Assembly: GCA_014529385.2 (NCBI GenBank)
Contig: CM043952.1
Location: 67,895,370-67,959,369, forward strand
DNA length: 64,000 bases
Reading direction: 5' to 3'
Origin: Adiantum capillus-veneris
Taxonomy: Eukaryota; Streptophyta; Polypodiopsida; Polypodiales; Pteridaceae
A program made the position numbers and the translations under genes. This document shows, in pieces, positions 48,701 to 64,000 of the stretch. Below the pieces are notes generated by a model. That model saw only the letters and a program-made list of their open reading frames with translations. It was not told where the DNA came from and did no database searches. Every line of letters starts with the position of its first letter. Position 1 is the first letter of the stretch.

Positions 48701-50115
48701 ATGTGATAAGGGCTGATTCTCCTCTTTATTTGGGAAGGGAAGCTTTAGAGAAGGAGGAAGAGTTTCTACAAATAGGTATGCTTCCATCAGGGTTGGAGAA
48801 GCCAAAAAAGTACGCCTTCCTACGTCGTGCCAAAAGGTATGTGCTATTTGGTGATGCCTTGTATATGAAGGGGGCTGATCTTGTGATGAGAAAAGTGCCT
48901 TGGAAAGAGGAAATTTACGAAATTTTAGAGGAGAATCATGAGGGTTCTTGTGGTGGTCACTTTGCTTCAAAGATCACTTTTCATAAAGTCTTGCAGGACG
49001 GTTATGTGTGGCCAAGTGTTAAACGTGATGTTCATCATTGGTGCAAGTCTTGTAAAGAGTGTCAAAGCATGGAAAATAGGGTTCTCAAATCAGAAATTAT
49101 AGGAACCATTGTGCCTTATGATGTGTTTGAGAAGTGGGGTATTGATGCAATAGGTCCTCTACCTATGACAGCTAGAGGCAAATGTTACATACTTACTGCT
49201 ATTGACTATCTATCTAGGTGGGCCGAAGCCAAAGCTATTAAGCACATCACGAGTAAAGATGTTTCCTTATTTATATATGAAGATATTTGTTGAAAATTTG
49301 GCATGCCATTGGATTTGCTTTCTGACAAGGGTCCAGGTTTCAGGGGAGAGTTGGTGGATTATCTATGTGAAAAGCTTCACGTGCATCGCAGGTTTACTAC
49401 TCCATATGATCCCCAATGCAATGGCATGAATGAAAGGTTTAATAGAGATCTCATAAGGATGCTTACAAAGATGACAAGAAACAATGCGAAGACTTGGGAT
49501 TTAGAGCTACCTTGTGCTCTATGGGCTTATAGGATTGTCATCAAATCAGGTACTGGTTTTTCTCCCTTCCATCTAGTTTTTGGCAAAGAGGCTTTACTTC
49601 CTATTGAGGTGGAGATACCAGCCTTGAAGATGATGATAAAGCTTGAAGAAGAGACCAATTATGCATTCAAGGAAAGACTTTTATATTTGCAATGTGTACA
49701 ATTGGATAGGGTGTTATCTTTTGAGCATTATGAGCAGGTCTTGAAGAAGAATCAAGCAAAGGCAAATGAGAAGGTAAAGAACAAGGACATCACGAAGAGT
49801 GACATGGTGCTTCGTTACAATAGTAAGCTTGATAGCACTTTTCAAAAGAAATTTCAAATCAAGTGGCAAGGTCCTTTCTTGGTCTTAAACAGGTTTCCAA
49901 ATGGCACATATCAGCTTGCTGACTTGGATGGTGCCCCACATAAAGCACGTGTGAATGGCTACAGGTTGAAGAAATATATTGCAAGGTTGATGACTGTGAT
50001 TGAGGATGAGCCTTCTTTTGAAGAATTTTTTGATCATGTTTCTAATGATGAAGATGAAGTGAAGACTCCCTCATGTGGTTTACAGGATCTCTTTTGTGCT
50101 GCTGATCATGAATGA
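45776..50115 (+). pseudogene. Gypsy E pol: protease, RT, RNase H, extra RNase H, integrase
   Basis: Protease: AYIDGGAQVCVITQ and LILGRPWLQAT. RT: PKKDGKWRICVDFKPLN, LPFGLMDGCAWYQ and LIDDFCVYS in the YMDD position. RNase H 1: DAIGAMLLQRG and YACRRFRHYLL. A second, plant/archaeal-type RNase H follows at about 48310-48700 (ASGGVVVYDPQG, SNNEVEYATLEKGL, VRGDALLVVKQVLG); its first catalytic Asp is replaced by Tyr (FFFYGSYRK). Integrase: CKSCKECQ, Asp in WGIDAIGPL, Asp in LSDKGPGF, Glu in GMNERFNRDL. Breaks: stops near 45910, 46334, 48160 and 49291, and a frameshift near 47830. The double RNase H places it with the Tat lineage. Confidence 0.88.
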
Positions 50116-50142
50116 TCTAGCAGGCTGGGGTGTGGCAAACTA

Positions 50143-51014
50143 TGTTGGGTGCATTTCTGACACCCCGTTTTTTGTAAATTTGTACATATAGACATGACAC
50201 CCGATGTCAAAAGGGCATGTGGGATTTCTTTTTGTGGGTTTTTTAGCTTTCTTTAGCAAGCACATATACATGCACTGCAAGTCGCTAGTCTAGTGACAGC
50301 TGTCGGGCTACTGTAAGTGCCCGTGAGTGAGTTTTTTGAAGTGAGCCTTGTATATAACTAAAACTCATGTACAAACTAAAAAACTTTCAGCCAAATATCA
50401 GAAATTTGCAGGTTTTAGCTCGTTGTGGATCCTTGATTCTTTTGGATGCATGTTTTTGCCCCGACTAGCCTTCTCTACGTGTAGTCGTGCTGGGACAGCT
50501 TTCTGTTCGCGTCAATTTTTCTCATGGCGGCGTATGGAATCAAATTTGGTCATCCTTAGATTTCTTGCCAGTCATTTTTCAAGCTTTCTCTCAAGCTTTA
50601 AAGTGCCCCAATTGGAGTTGTGCTCATCAGGTTACGACTAGTTCTCTGCAGGGTTGTGGCTATGGCAGCCTAGTGGCAAATTGTGTGTAGACAGATTCGG
50701 AGGGCATGTATCTATGAATTGTGGAATTGATATTGAAGTTGTGGGTTTTTGATGTTTAATTGTGAAAGGAGAGGCTCTTATCTTCATCTGCATTGGTCGG
50801 CGTGTGCTGTAAATCCGTGCTTTGACAGGGTTTTGCTCCTATGTGACATAGTCTCTTGGGTGGGCGACGGCTAGTAAATTCCCACGGGTCTACTCCTATT
50901 GGACTTGTGGTGTTTCAAAAGGATTTGGCAAAGCTTTTTGTGTCTTGTAGTTCTCTTTCAACGCTCTTGGGTGACATCACTATAGAGGTGTTTCAGTTTG
51001 CTTGTTTCCCAACA
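50143..51014 (+). repeat. 3' LTR of gypsy E
   Basis: Same length and ends as the 5' LTR; preceded by the purine-rich CAGGCTGGGGTGTGG. Confidence 0.92.
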
Positions 51015-51240
51015 CCGCTAAGAGAACCAATAATGAAGGACCCACTGGAGATCGGATTTGTAGATAGTGATTATGCAGGCTATGTTGATAGTCATAAATC
51101 AACAACAGATTGGATTTACACATTTTTTGGTTCTGCTATTTCTTAGAGATCCGTTCTTCAAGACTGTACATCCATTTCTACCACAGAGGTAGAGTATGTT
51201 GCATTGAGTATCATGGATTAGCAACAACTATAGAAAGCCA
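51015..51240 (+). pseudogene. Short Ty1/copia RNase H fragment
   Basis: VDSDYAGYVDSHKSTTDW, FFGSAIS, a stop, then TSISTTEVEYVALS: the copia RNase H core. Unlinked to other copia parts here. Confidence 0.75.
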
Positions 51241-51437
51241 ACTTTAGGGTGTGGCCACACAAGGCTCAATTATAAGTAAGTTGGGATAATAGAGCCTCTT
51301 GAGTTGAAGAACCTCAACTCTACTATGCCAAGGATCTTGTACGTATGCTGAAATCGTCATAGTTGCAAAGGCCAATTGCATGTACCTTTTTTTTCTTTTT
51401 TTAAGCCTACGCATTTTGACGACGTTGTATACACCTC

Positions 51438-51543
<106 letters not shown>

Positions 51544-51869
51544 TTACATGACCATGGCAGCTGCAACACATGCAGAGCAGATGTTTTGTCATGAGGCGCA
51601 TCCAAGGCCAACTACCACTCATGGTTGGAGTTTTCAACCGCCAGGTGGCAACATTGCAGGTTCAATTTTGACTGAGTCTTTTTGCACGATCATGGAGTAG
51701 GCTCAATAATCATTGGCTTTATCCAAAAAAAGCATAGTAGGCCTGATAACCGTGCCTCGCATGACCACCACCTTAAAGGTGTGGCTTGCTCTATGTAATG
51801 TTGCTTATGTAGTGTGTACAATGAGGTTGGGCCAACAAAGGAGTGTTTTGTATGTTGACCACATTCCGT

Positions 51870-51893
51870 GTGTGTGCGTGTGTGTGTGTGTGT

Positions 51894-51955
<62 letters not shown>

Positions 51956-51981
51956 TAGCACTCTCATAATCTGTTATTTGC

Positions 51982-52073
<92 letters not shown>
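51870..52073. repeat. (GT)n, (GA)n and (CT)n microsatellite pair
   Basis: GT at 51870-51893, GA at 51895-51952, then after 33 bp CT at 51986-52073. The GA and CT tracts are complementary and could form a hairpin. Confidence 0.95.
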
Positions 52074-52076
<3 letters not shown>

Positions 52077-52079
52077 AAA

Positions 52080-54397
52080 GTGTTGCAGTGATTGCTTCAA
52101 TGTGAGCACCTTGCTAGCATGGGCATTCACCACATTTGTGATAAAGGGGCCATGTTTTGGTATCCAAGTAAGCTTTTGATGGTGTGTATCATGTCAATTC
52201 CAAGGGGCTAATGCATGCTATTCCCCTAAGCTCTCACTTTACACCGTTGCAATAAGTTCAATGCAATGGTGCTATCAAAGGTGACATGAAGTGCTCTATT
52301 GGCGGCCATGTTGATGAAGGTAGCAGTGGAGATTGCTGTGGTGGTGCAATTGGTTCAAAGATTTGCAAAAGAGAATAGATCTAGGTTTATGGATAGCCAA
52401 GCTAGCCTACCAAGTCTGCAGGAGGGTGATGAAGAAGCGTAAACCGAGGCGGTTGGGCATATTTTTGAAGCCCATGAATTGATTGATGATGATCCAAGAG
52501 AAAAGCAGTTGGAGGTGCCTTTGGATTGCCATGATGATGCCAGAGATGTAGGCCTTTTGGATCACGTATATTGTGGGAGTGAAGCTGGTTGGGGCTTTGA
52601 TGATGCTGAGGATGTTATGGATGAGGAGATGCAATTGCTTGTGGATAAGGCTTTGACCAGGGTACAAGTTATACGAGGGTTAATCCCCCTACAAGTGGGG
52701 ATTCCAATGGCACGGGCATGCTCTATGGAGAAGAAAGGAGATGTCCAGGGTGAGTCCAAGCTGTCTAAAGAGGTATGCAGTACATGGCTGAAATGTATGC
52801 TTGTAAGTGTAGCAGTGAGGTATGTTATCCGCCAGATACGGAGTTCCATGGAGATGAACTATGTGTTACATGGTTGGGAGGGAGGGTCAAAATTTTAGTT
52901 GGTATGGGTGATGTGTTTACAGAGCCAGGTGTATTAATCAGGCAAGTGACAATGCGGAGAAGTGCTAAGGTGATTTGAGCATATTGTGTGTACAACTGGT
53001 TGTGGACATGGGTGAAGCATTACTTGAGGGTGTTGCAGATGGATGGAAGGAGTAAATGCCAGGTATTTGATCTAGGCAAAAGCTATGTGATGCAGGGGGT
53101 GGGGCAACCCACTTGAGGTTTAGCAGTAGTTGGCAGAAGTAGGGGGACCTTGTACATATGGTAGGTTTCTGTGGTTTGCTCACAGTTTTGGATAGTGTTT
53201 GCCATTTTTGCAGTTGGTAGAAGAATAAATATGCTTTTTGGTTGAACATGAATGTTCAACAAGGGGATTGGGCAATGATGGTGCATCCAAAGCGTGTCGA
53301 TCCTAACAGAGGCCACAGGCAATGATGTGTATGCTTACAGATGCATAGCAGAGAGCTAGAGCAAATGGGAAGAGCTTGGGAAGGTAAGTTACAGCTGAAA
53401 TGTATGCTTTATGTGGTTTTCTCGGCCAAAAGGGCTCCAGATAGGGCCTGACAGGGTGGCAGATGAAGGGTGATCAAAGTGCTGATTTTTGTCCCTAGTA
53501 TGTAGAGCTTGAAGTGTTGATAGACCAGGTCTAGACGGTTCGTCAAACGGAGCTATAGACTGCAAGATATTTGGCTTTGAAGCTAGGGTGCTTGCAGATC
53601 TGAGACGGATAGGCCAGATGATGCCAGGTTGTCCAAGCCAGTTTGGGGCTATGAGCATGTAGTGCTTGATTTATGGAGCCTCTTGGTCTTTCAAGATCAG
53701 CAATTTGAGTCCCGAATGCCAAGATATTAACAATCGAAGTTTTGTCAAGGGTTGGGTTGGTGCCAGTTTGTCCATGCCGAGAAATGTGCAATATGATGGT
53801 TTTTGAAGCTCTATGGGGTTGTAGGATGTGGTGTGCACGGTGTGAAGCCAATAGGAAGTGATTCATGAATCGAGACCCGAAACAGGAAGATCTTGCAAGT
53901 TGAAATTGGTGCCCGTTGCCAGCGGAGTGGCGACAAATGAACTTTGCCGATTTTATCGGCCTCAGTTTGCAGTCTCAGGGAATTCAAAGTGCAAAACATG
54001 CATGTGAGTTTGAAGTACAAAATAGTGGCTCTAGGTTGGTTTCCATGGCTCAAGGAGAGGAGCCCTGTGCAATGTTTGGAAGTTAGAGCAAGGAGGACCA
54101 AAAGGGGTTTTTTTTTAAGGAGGAAAAGTTTGAATTTTTTTGAGATCTTGGAAAAGGGTGGCCTATGTAATGCCATGTGACCTATGTGATGCCACGTGGC
54201 AGGAAAATGGTCTCACATGTGTATGAAGGCACGGGTAGTATGGGGTATATGGGCCAAGAGAGGTACCCCCCTTAGGCATCATAAGGCGTGGGCTTGTGGA
54301 GCTCTTGAACATGGTGGGTGCGTTGCGGGCTCTGTGTGGTGGCGCTATTGGGCGTCCGTCGGCGATGCAGCTTGCATGGTGTGGACTGCTATCAATC
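52080..54397. other. Unassigned DNA with one acidic open stretch
   Basis: No recognised domain. The longest open stretch is 52479-52898 (+), acidic at first (REKQLEVPLDCHDDARDVGL), unlikely to be a real gene on its own. The region ends at the terminal repeat of unit 3. Confidence 0.35.
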
Positions 54398-54429
54398 ATT
54401 AGGAAATTTCGGAGGTCATTTGGAGGGCC
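54398..54429 (+). repeat. Terminal inverted repeat of unit 3
   Basis: ATTAGGAAATTTCGGAGGTC to TGGAGGGCC, one difference from the unit 2 left end. Confidence 0.88.
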
Positions 54430-54747
54430 ATATGAAATAGAAATAAAATAGATCACATCCAATGAGCTTGAGGGCTACGTTACGTAGGAAAATACGTGGA
54501 AAGACTCAAGAAATAGGAAATATTTTAAAACTTTCACGAATCTAGGATTGTGGCATCATAACTTCTTTGCTTTTACCGAGTTGTTAGGTGCATGTGTGGT
54601 CCCATTGCTGATATTCTCTTATGGTCATTAACGTACTGGAGGGTGACCATTAAGCCCGCACAAGATATAGGAATTGTAAAACACTTTCCCTCCATTAGGA
54701 TGCTTTCAAAGTGAATCTCCCTCCACTAAAGCTTTTCTCTCAGAGCT

Positions 54748-56189
54748 ATGGCTTCCACGTCTTCCCGCCCAAGAAGCTCTAGGTGTTTATGGTCTCTCAC
54801 ACCAACTAGCAACACCTGCACTTTTCCTAGAAGGCCAAGTAGTAGCATATCATCAATTACAATATCAACTTCAATAAGTGCAGAGAACCAATGGGCTGAA
54901 CAAAGGATAAACAAAGGTTCATGGGTCCTCATGCAACCAAGATGAGCCAAGAGGTCTAGTGCTATCAATGTTTACTGCTGAGCATGGAAGGCCAGAGTGT
55001 TGGATTTCAAAGTTGAAATCGGCAAAAGATCTATAAAGGAAGTTCTTGTTCAGCATGTATTTACCCATCTAGACGTGATAGCAAATGGTGGAAATGTGTC
55101 AGATATACATCAACCACGTTGCAATTGTAAGTATTCTTCACATCTCAACTGCATTGATTTGTCATTTCACTTATTGATACTCTTAGTTTAACTTTTGTTA
55201 TATATTTTGCAACGTTTATCCCTCTTCTTATGAGCAATGGCTCCATTCTTCACATCTCAACTACATTAGATTTGTCATTTTCACTTATTGATACTCTTAG
55301 TTTAACTCTTTTTATATATTTTGCACATGTTTATCCCTCTTCTTATGAGCAATGGGAGCCTGTGGAGTGCATAATAGGCCTCTTCCTTTTCGTTCATGCC
55401 CACATTGGTTCTCTACAATATTCAGGGAGAACCAGCAAAAGCCTGGCTAATGAAGGAATATTTTTCTATGACCACTTCTACCAACTCTTCCCAGGGAATA
55501 AGAATGGCATGTTGGTGAAAGTGCCTCTACCAACCGATTGGAACACTGTGGACTAGCCAGTTTTTGAGGAAACAATGGTGGAGGCAATGCGAAGTAAGCT
55601 CTACAAGGATATATAGAGGTCTCTACGTATCTCTATTCCCACCAAACTGGTTAGAATTGCAAACTTTTGTCCTGCTACACTGTTCATAGAGTTGTTTCAT
55701 AACTACAATATACATGTTGCGAAAACTATGTTCATGTGCAAGTCATTTCAGCAGTCATCCTGTGACAAACTTCTTGACAAAGGATGGTATGTAAAGGAAG
55801 ATATTGGCATACAGTGCGAGGTTGCGCTTGACACTCTAGTTGTCAAGTACATGATTGCAAGCCAATCATTGTTAGTCTCCTTTTGGTATATGCGATCACA
55901 AATGCTCAAAGGTAAGTACATTCCTATGGACCAGGTTTCTGCAGGTTTGGAAGATAATCTTGCTGTGGATGTGCAAGTGTTTGATAAAGAGCATGGCCTA
56001 ATGTTGGTGGTTACAATAAGGGAGCTATGCAGTCTTCTACAGTTGCGTCACGACATAATTGAAGAGTCAATGGACAGGGACCTTTCAGATTTTTCCTTTT
56101 TCCTAGCTGGCCGTAAGCTGATTCGGTGTAGCGAGAAAGATATTTTGTGCAAAGAGTTGGATGGTCGGGTTGAAATAGTGTCAATGTAA
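54748..56189 (+). pseudogene. Gene D, decayed copy
   Basis: Starts MASTSSRPRSSRCLWSL like the intact gene at 3400. Stops: TGA 54943, TGA 54979, TAG 55554 and TAG 55614. The intron near 55127-55328 contains a tandem duplication covering the start of exon 2 (two copies of CCCTCTTCTTATGAGCAATG). The remainder (KSFQQSSCDKLLDKGWYVKE, YIPMDQVSAGLEDNLAVDV) aligns closely with the intact copy to its TAA at 56187-56189. Unknown function. Confidence 0.75.
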
Positions 56190-56315
56190 CAGAGATTCTT
56201 GTGAACCCAAGTGTATACGAATGACTTTCAATACATGAAGTTTTTTTGAGCTCATTTGTCAATTGTGGTCTATGAATATAAGTGTCCTTGAAATACATTT
56301 CTTTAGCCATTGCCA

Positions 56316-56319
<4 letters not shown>

Positions 56320-56398
<79 letters not shown>
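56320..56398. repeat. (CT)n microsatellite between genes D and C
   Basis: Counterpart of the (GA)n at 1803-1856, at the same position of the element in inverted orientation. Confidence 0.95.
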
Positions 56399-56400
<2 letters not shown>

Positions 56401-56430
56401 GTTAGGCAAGACAAAGACATGATAGAAGAG

Positions 56431-57540
56431 TCATCTTAATTCATTAGAAAGTACAAAATCGTCCATGAACAATGGAATGAGATACAATTTCTGTAAGTAT
56501 GGAATCAAAATGTCTTCAAGGTAAAAATCAAAGGTATGCCCCTCAAAAGAGGGTTGTGAGATAGTTGTTCCTGGTGGATTTAGGTCTCCCTTTTCAGGAG
56601 TATCATCAATCATTAGTGTATTATTTGCATCAAAGGGTACATCGATTTGGTTGAACGGTTTGTACAAAAGAGGTAAGTGTGGTTTTTTAGGGTGGTAGTG
56701 GCCTCGATGGTAACGCATTTTCTCTGATCATACAAAAAGGCAAAATCTGACGTATCAGCACCGCATACGCCGCAAACTATTGTAACTAGTGGTGACAAGT
56801 TTTGCCTTTGCATTGAAGACCATACGACAACTCTGAAGCGTGGAAGAAGAAACTGAATAAATTATTTTGTTCCTGGACGAGCCACAACTCGATAAGAACC
56901 CATCCGAAATGTTTGCAAATCCTCGAAGGTGTCTGCTATACCCAGAGGCACGCGCATCAGCAACAATCCATTGATGTCCAAGATAATCAACCTCTGTAAA
57001 AGTTGACAAGTACATATAAGTAGTTAGAAGTTGAACATATTTTGCCATACTTGAATAGACATTATCGAAACAACCGTATCTACAGGTAGCAAGGGTCCAT
57101 ACTAGGTCTCTATAGTGTTGTTGTCGTTGTTGCTATCCTCTGCTTTAGCTTCATCGTCGTAGCCATCGTTCTCATCTTCATCAAGGGTCTCCCCCATGGC
57201 TCTTTCTGCCCCATCTAGGGTTTCCTCCAAGGTTTTTCCTCTCCCTGCGTTGGCCGGTTTGCATCATCCATATCCTTTTGGGGCTCCTGCATTGTCCGGA
57301 TTGCCTCATCCATAGGCCTGCTTTCCTCATCCATCCTTGCCTCATCCAGGGTTTCCTCCATGGGATTTTTTGGTCCCTCCACTAGCCCACTTGGCTCTTT
57401 CATTGTCTCCTCCACTACCTGCTTTCCTCATCCATCCTTGCCTCATCCAGGGTTTCCTCCATGGGATTTTTTGGTTCCTCCACTAGCCTACTTGGCTCTT
57501 TCATTGTCTCCTCCATAAGCCCCTCTGCTTGAGACTGGTT
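56431..57540 (-). pseudogene. Gene C, 3' part, decayed copy: acidic repeats and FCP1-like domain
   Basis: On the minus strand the acidic exon (57540 to about 57075) reads METMKEPS-type repeats with a roughly 100-bp duplication (57318-57416 and 57420-57515). The FCP1-like exon starts near 57002 and keeps ILDINGLLLMRVPLG, FLLPRFRVVVWSS and LMIDDTPEKGDLN. It is broken by a TAA in the RPGTK segment and a 1-nt loss near 56703 compared with unit 1. As in unit 1, the second Asp of the HAD DxD motif is Asn. No ULP1 part is present. Confidence 0.75.
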
Positions 57541-57889
57541 TGCCAACCTCAGGCTACTTCAACTCAAAATATAGTTAGGCCTAGAAGACATATTCTACTA
57601 CTTGGCGATGCGTTCCCAAATGTTAAGGATTGTTGAAGTTCCTAAGAAGTTTGAAGCTCTTGCACCTTCATAGGGAAAGAAAAACTATAAGATAACTACA
57701 GACCACGTTGTCGCATGGGAGGTCTGAGAGAATACCATGTCATGAGAGCTAAAAGAATATTAGAGGATTGACTCCGAGACACCCATAATATTGTAATGAA
57801 CTCATAAAAATCAAATTTTGATGAATAAAAGAAGCATAGACTCAGTTTTGGCTCAAATGTGTACTAAGTTTTCTCTCTCCTTGTTTTGT
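57541..57889. other. Junction DNA right of unit 3, unassigned
   Basis: No convincing coding region; a short open stretch on the + strand near 57600 contains MRSQMLRIVEVPKKFEAL. Lies between the broken transposon end and the second copia B copy. Confidence 0.3.
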
Positions 57890-58095
57890 TTTAGATGGAT
57901 CTTCTTAATTGTTTAGATGAACTCCCAAGTGATTTTTTACTTTTCCTAAGTGACCTATTTTTCCTCTTAGCAACACCATTTTTCTGAGGCATGAAAGGCA
58001 TTGTACATTGGTGTTTTATCACACAACTAGCTAGCCAGAAATGCATCAAATTCATGAGACATATACTCCCCGCCTCGATCAAAACAGAGGGTGCC

Positions 58096-58259
58096 TGTCA
58101 GGACACGCGTCCTACGGGCAGGGCCCTACCCTAAAGGGGGGTCACGGACCCCAGCCATGGGCCAGCTAGCAGTGTGGACAGGGGATCCTAGGGCTAAGAG
58201 CCTATAAGTATGGGCGGTTGGGTGGAGGATCCGGGTCTCTAGCTCCTAGGGTTCTCATA
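58096..58259 (+). repeat. 5' LTR of element F
   Basis: TGTCAGGACACGCGTCCTAC to GGGTTCTCATA; contains CCTATAAGTATGGGCGG, a possible TATA region. Confidence 0.9.
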
Positions 58260-58260
58260 T

Positions 58261-58272
58261 TGGTATCAGAGC
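58261..58272 (+). other. Primer binding site of element F (tRNA-iMet)
   Basis: TGGTATCAGAGC, complementary to the 3' end of plant initiator tRNA-Met, one base after the LTR. Confidence 0.92.
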
Positions 58273-58346
58273 AAGGTGGGAGGAGGAAGAAGGGAGCTAT
58301 GGAAGAGGGGAGATGGAGGTCAACCATGGAGCTCTCGCATGGAGTT

Positions 58347-63330
<4,984 letters not shown>

Positions 63331-63346
63331 CTTAAGGGGGGAGTAA
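63331..63346 (+). other. Polypurine tract of element F
   Basis: CTTAAGGGGGGAGTAA directly before the 3' LTR. Confidence 0.88.
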
Positions 63347-63510
63347 TGTCAGGACACGGGTCCTACGGGCAAGGCCCTACCCTAAAGGGGGGTCATGGAC
63401 CCCGGCCATGGACCAGCTAGCAGTGTGGACAGGGTATCCTAGGGCTAAGAGCCTATAAGTATGGGCGGTTGGGTGGAGGATCTGGGTCTCTAGCTCCTAG
63501 GGTTCTCATA
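63347..63510 (+). repeat. 3' LTR of element F
   Basis: TGTCAGGACACGGGTCCTAC to GGGTTCTCATA, same length as the 5' LTR. Confidence 0.9.
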
Positions 63511-64000
63511 GTGCCCATAGTACATTTTGAGACATTTTCAACCATAGCCAAAGATTGTTTGAAGCACATAAACACTTTGGAATTTGCCTTAAGCGGAGAC
63601 ACCCATGAATGCTTGGAGTAATCATCAATGAAAGTCACAAAGTAAAGGTAATTGCCCAAGGATGGAGTTTGCATGGGCTTATAAACATCACTATGTACAA
63701 GCTGCAACCTGCATGTGGCTCTAACTGAACCCATTCCTTTGGAAACTTTGAACGCTGCATCTTACCCAGAATACAGCCTTCACAAACATGTTTGACAAGT
63801 GCTTCAAGAGATGCCAAGAAATCATATCAGATTTTTGCAAACACAGCAAACTGGCAAAATTCAAATGTCTAAAACATGCATGCCAAAGTTTTGCATCTAA
63901 AATAGCCTTATAATGCACAACTGCATTTGCAAAATTATGACCACACTTGTCATAAAAAGTGAGCTTATACAGCCCACGGCATAAAATGCCAGATGCAATG

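Larger units (their letters stand above)
43861..51014 (+). mobile_element. Gypsy E: full-length Ty3/gypsy with second RNase H (Tat-like)
   Basis: Two 872-bp LTRs (43861-44732 and 50143-51014), gag and pol between them, total 7154 bp. CCGC flanks both sides (43857-43860 and 51015-51018), a probable 4-bp target duplication. By eye about 35 substitutions separate the LTRs (about 4 percent), so insertion is not very recent, in line with the stops in pol. Confidence 0.9.
54398..57540 (-). mobile_element. Unit 3: inverted right-hand part of the novel DNA transposon
   Basis: Read on the minus strand it holds the gene C 3' part, a (GA)n tract, gene D and the right terminal repeat, the same order as unit 1. 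It ends at about 57540 inside the acidic region of gene C. All genes are broken. Confidence 0.8.

Noticed and set aside
52479-52898. A 139-codon acidic open frame as a host gene
   Set aside because: No domain, no splice context and surrounded by repeats; chance cannot be excluded.

Overview
The window is land-plant nuclear DNA made almost entirely of transposable elements. Introns with GTAAG donors and CTAAC-like branch points, Ty1/copia and Ty3/gypsy polyproteins, a tRNA-iMet-type primer binding site and nested LTR elements all point to a large-genome plant. A fern or another large-genome vascular plant is my guess, with low confidence. Very long (GA)n/(CT)n and (GT)n arrays recur throughout. 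I see no intact ordinary host gene, rRNA, tRNA or CRISPR array.

The most unusual content is a large DNA-transposon family present as three partial copies: unit 1 at 1-3752, unit 2 at 11574-19710 and unit 3 at 54398-57540 (inverted). They share a near-identical 32-bp terminal repeat. Together they imply an element of about 11 kb with this layout: left TIR; gene A (+), a candidate RNase H-fold transposase; gene B (-), unknown; a microsatellite-rich divergent promoter region; gene C (+); a (GA)n tract; gene D (-), unknown; right TIR. By consistent splice phases gene C encodes one polypeptide of about 816 residues: a histone H3/CENH3-like fold, a ULP1-type (C48) cysteine protease, an acidic repeat region and an FCP1/NIF-like HAD phosphatase domain. 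I know of no described transposon with this architecture. Gene D of unit 1 reads through without stops; the other genes are decayed to different degrees. Units 2 and 3 end at nearly the same point of the element and keep complementary halves, so they may be one element split by an inversion.

Region by region: 1-3752 unit 1; 3753-6933 copia A with its 3' LTR; 6934-11573 non-coding DNA with tandem duplications, a possible LINE ORF1 remnant and microsatellites; 11574-19710 unit 2; 19711-23954 start of a minus-strand LTR element and unassigned DNA; 23955-24979 copia 3' fragment; 25355-31498 gypsy C (minus); 31499-42485 copia B (minus), interrupted by an 8-kb non-autonomous LTR element (32514-40568, TSD GAACC) and a 201-bp MITE-like insertion; 42715-43860 a second gypsy integrase fragment; 43861-51014 complete gypsy E with 872-bp LTRs and an extra RNase H; 51015-54397 copia scrap, microsatellites and unassigned DNA; 54398-57540 unit 3; 57890-64000 a second copy of the copia B family, interrupted by a 5.4-kb LARD-like element (58096-63510, TSD GTGCC).

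Nearly all retroelement genes carry stops or frameshifts. The genes do not form a host pathway. The only coordinated set is genes A-D of the DNA transposon, where a transposase travels with chromatin- and SUMO-related domains.
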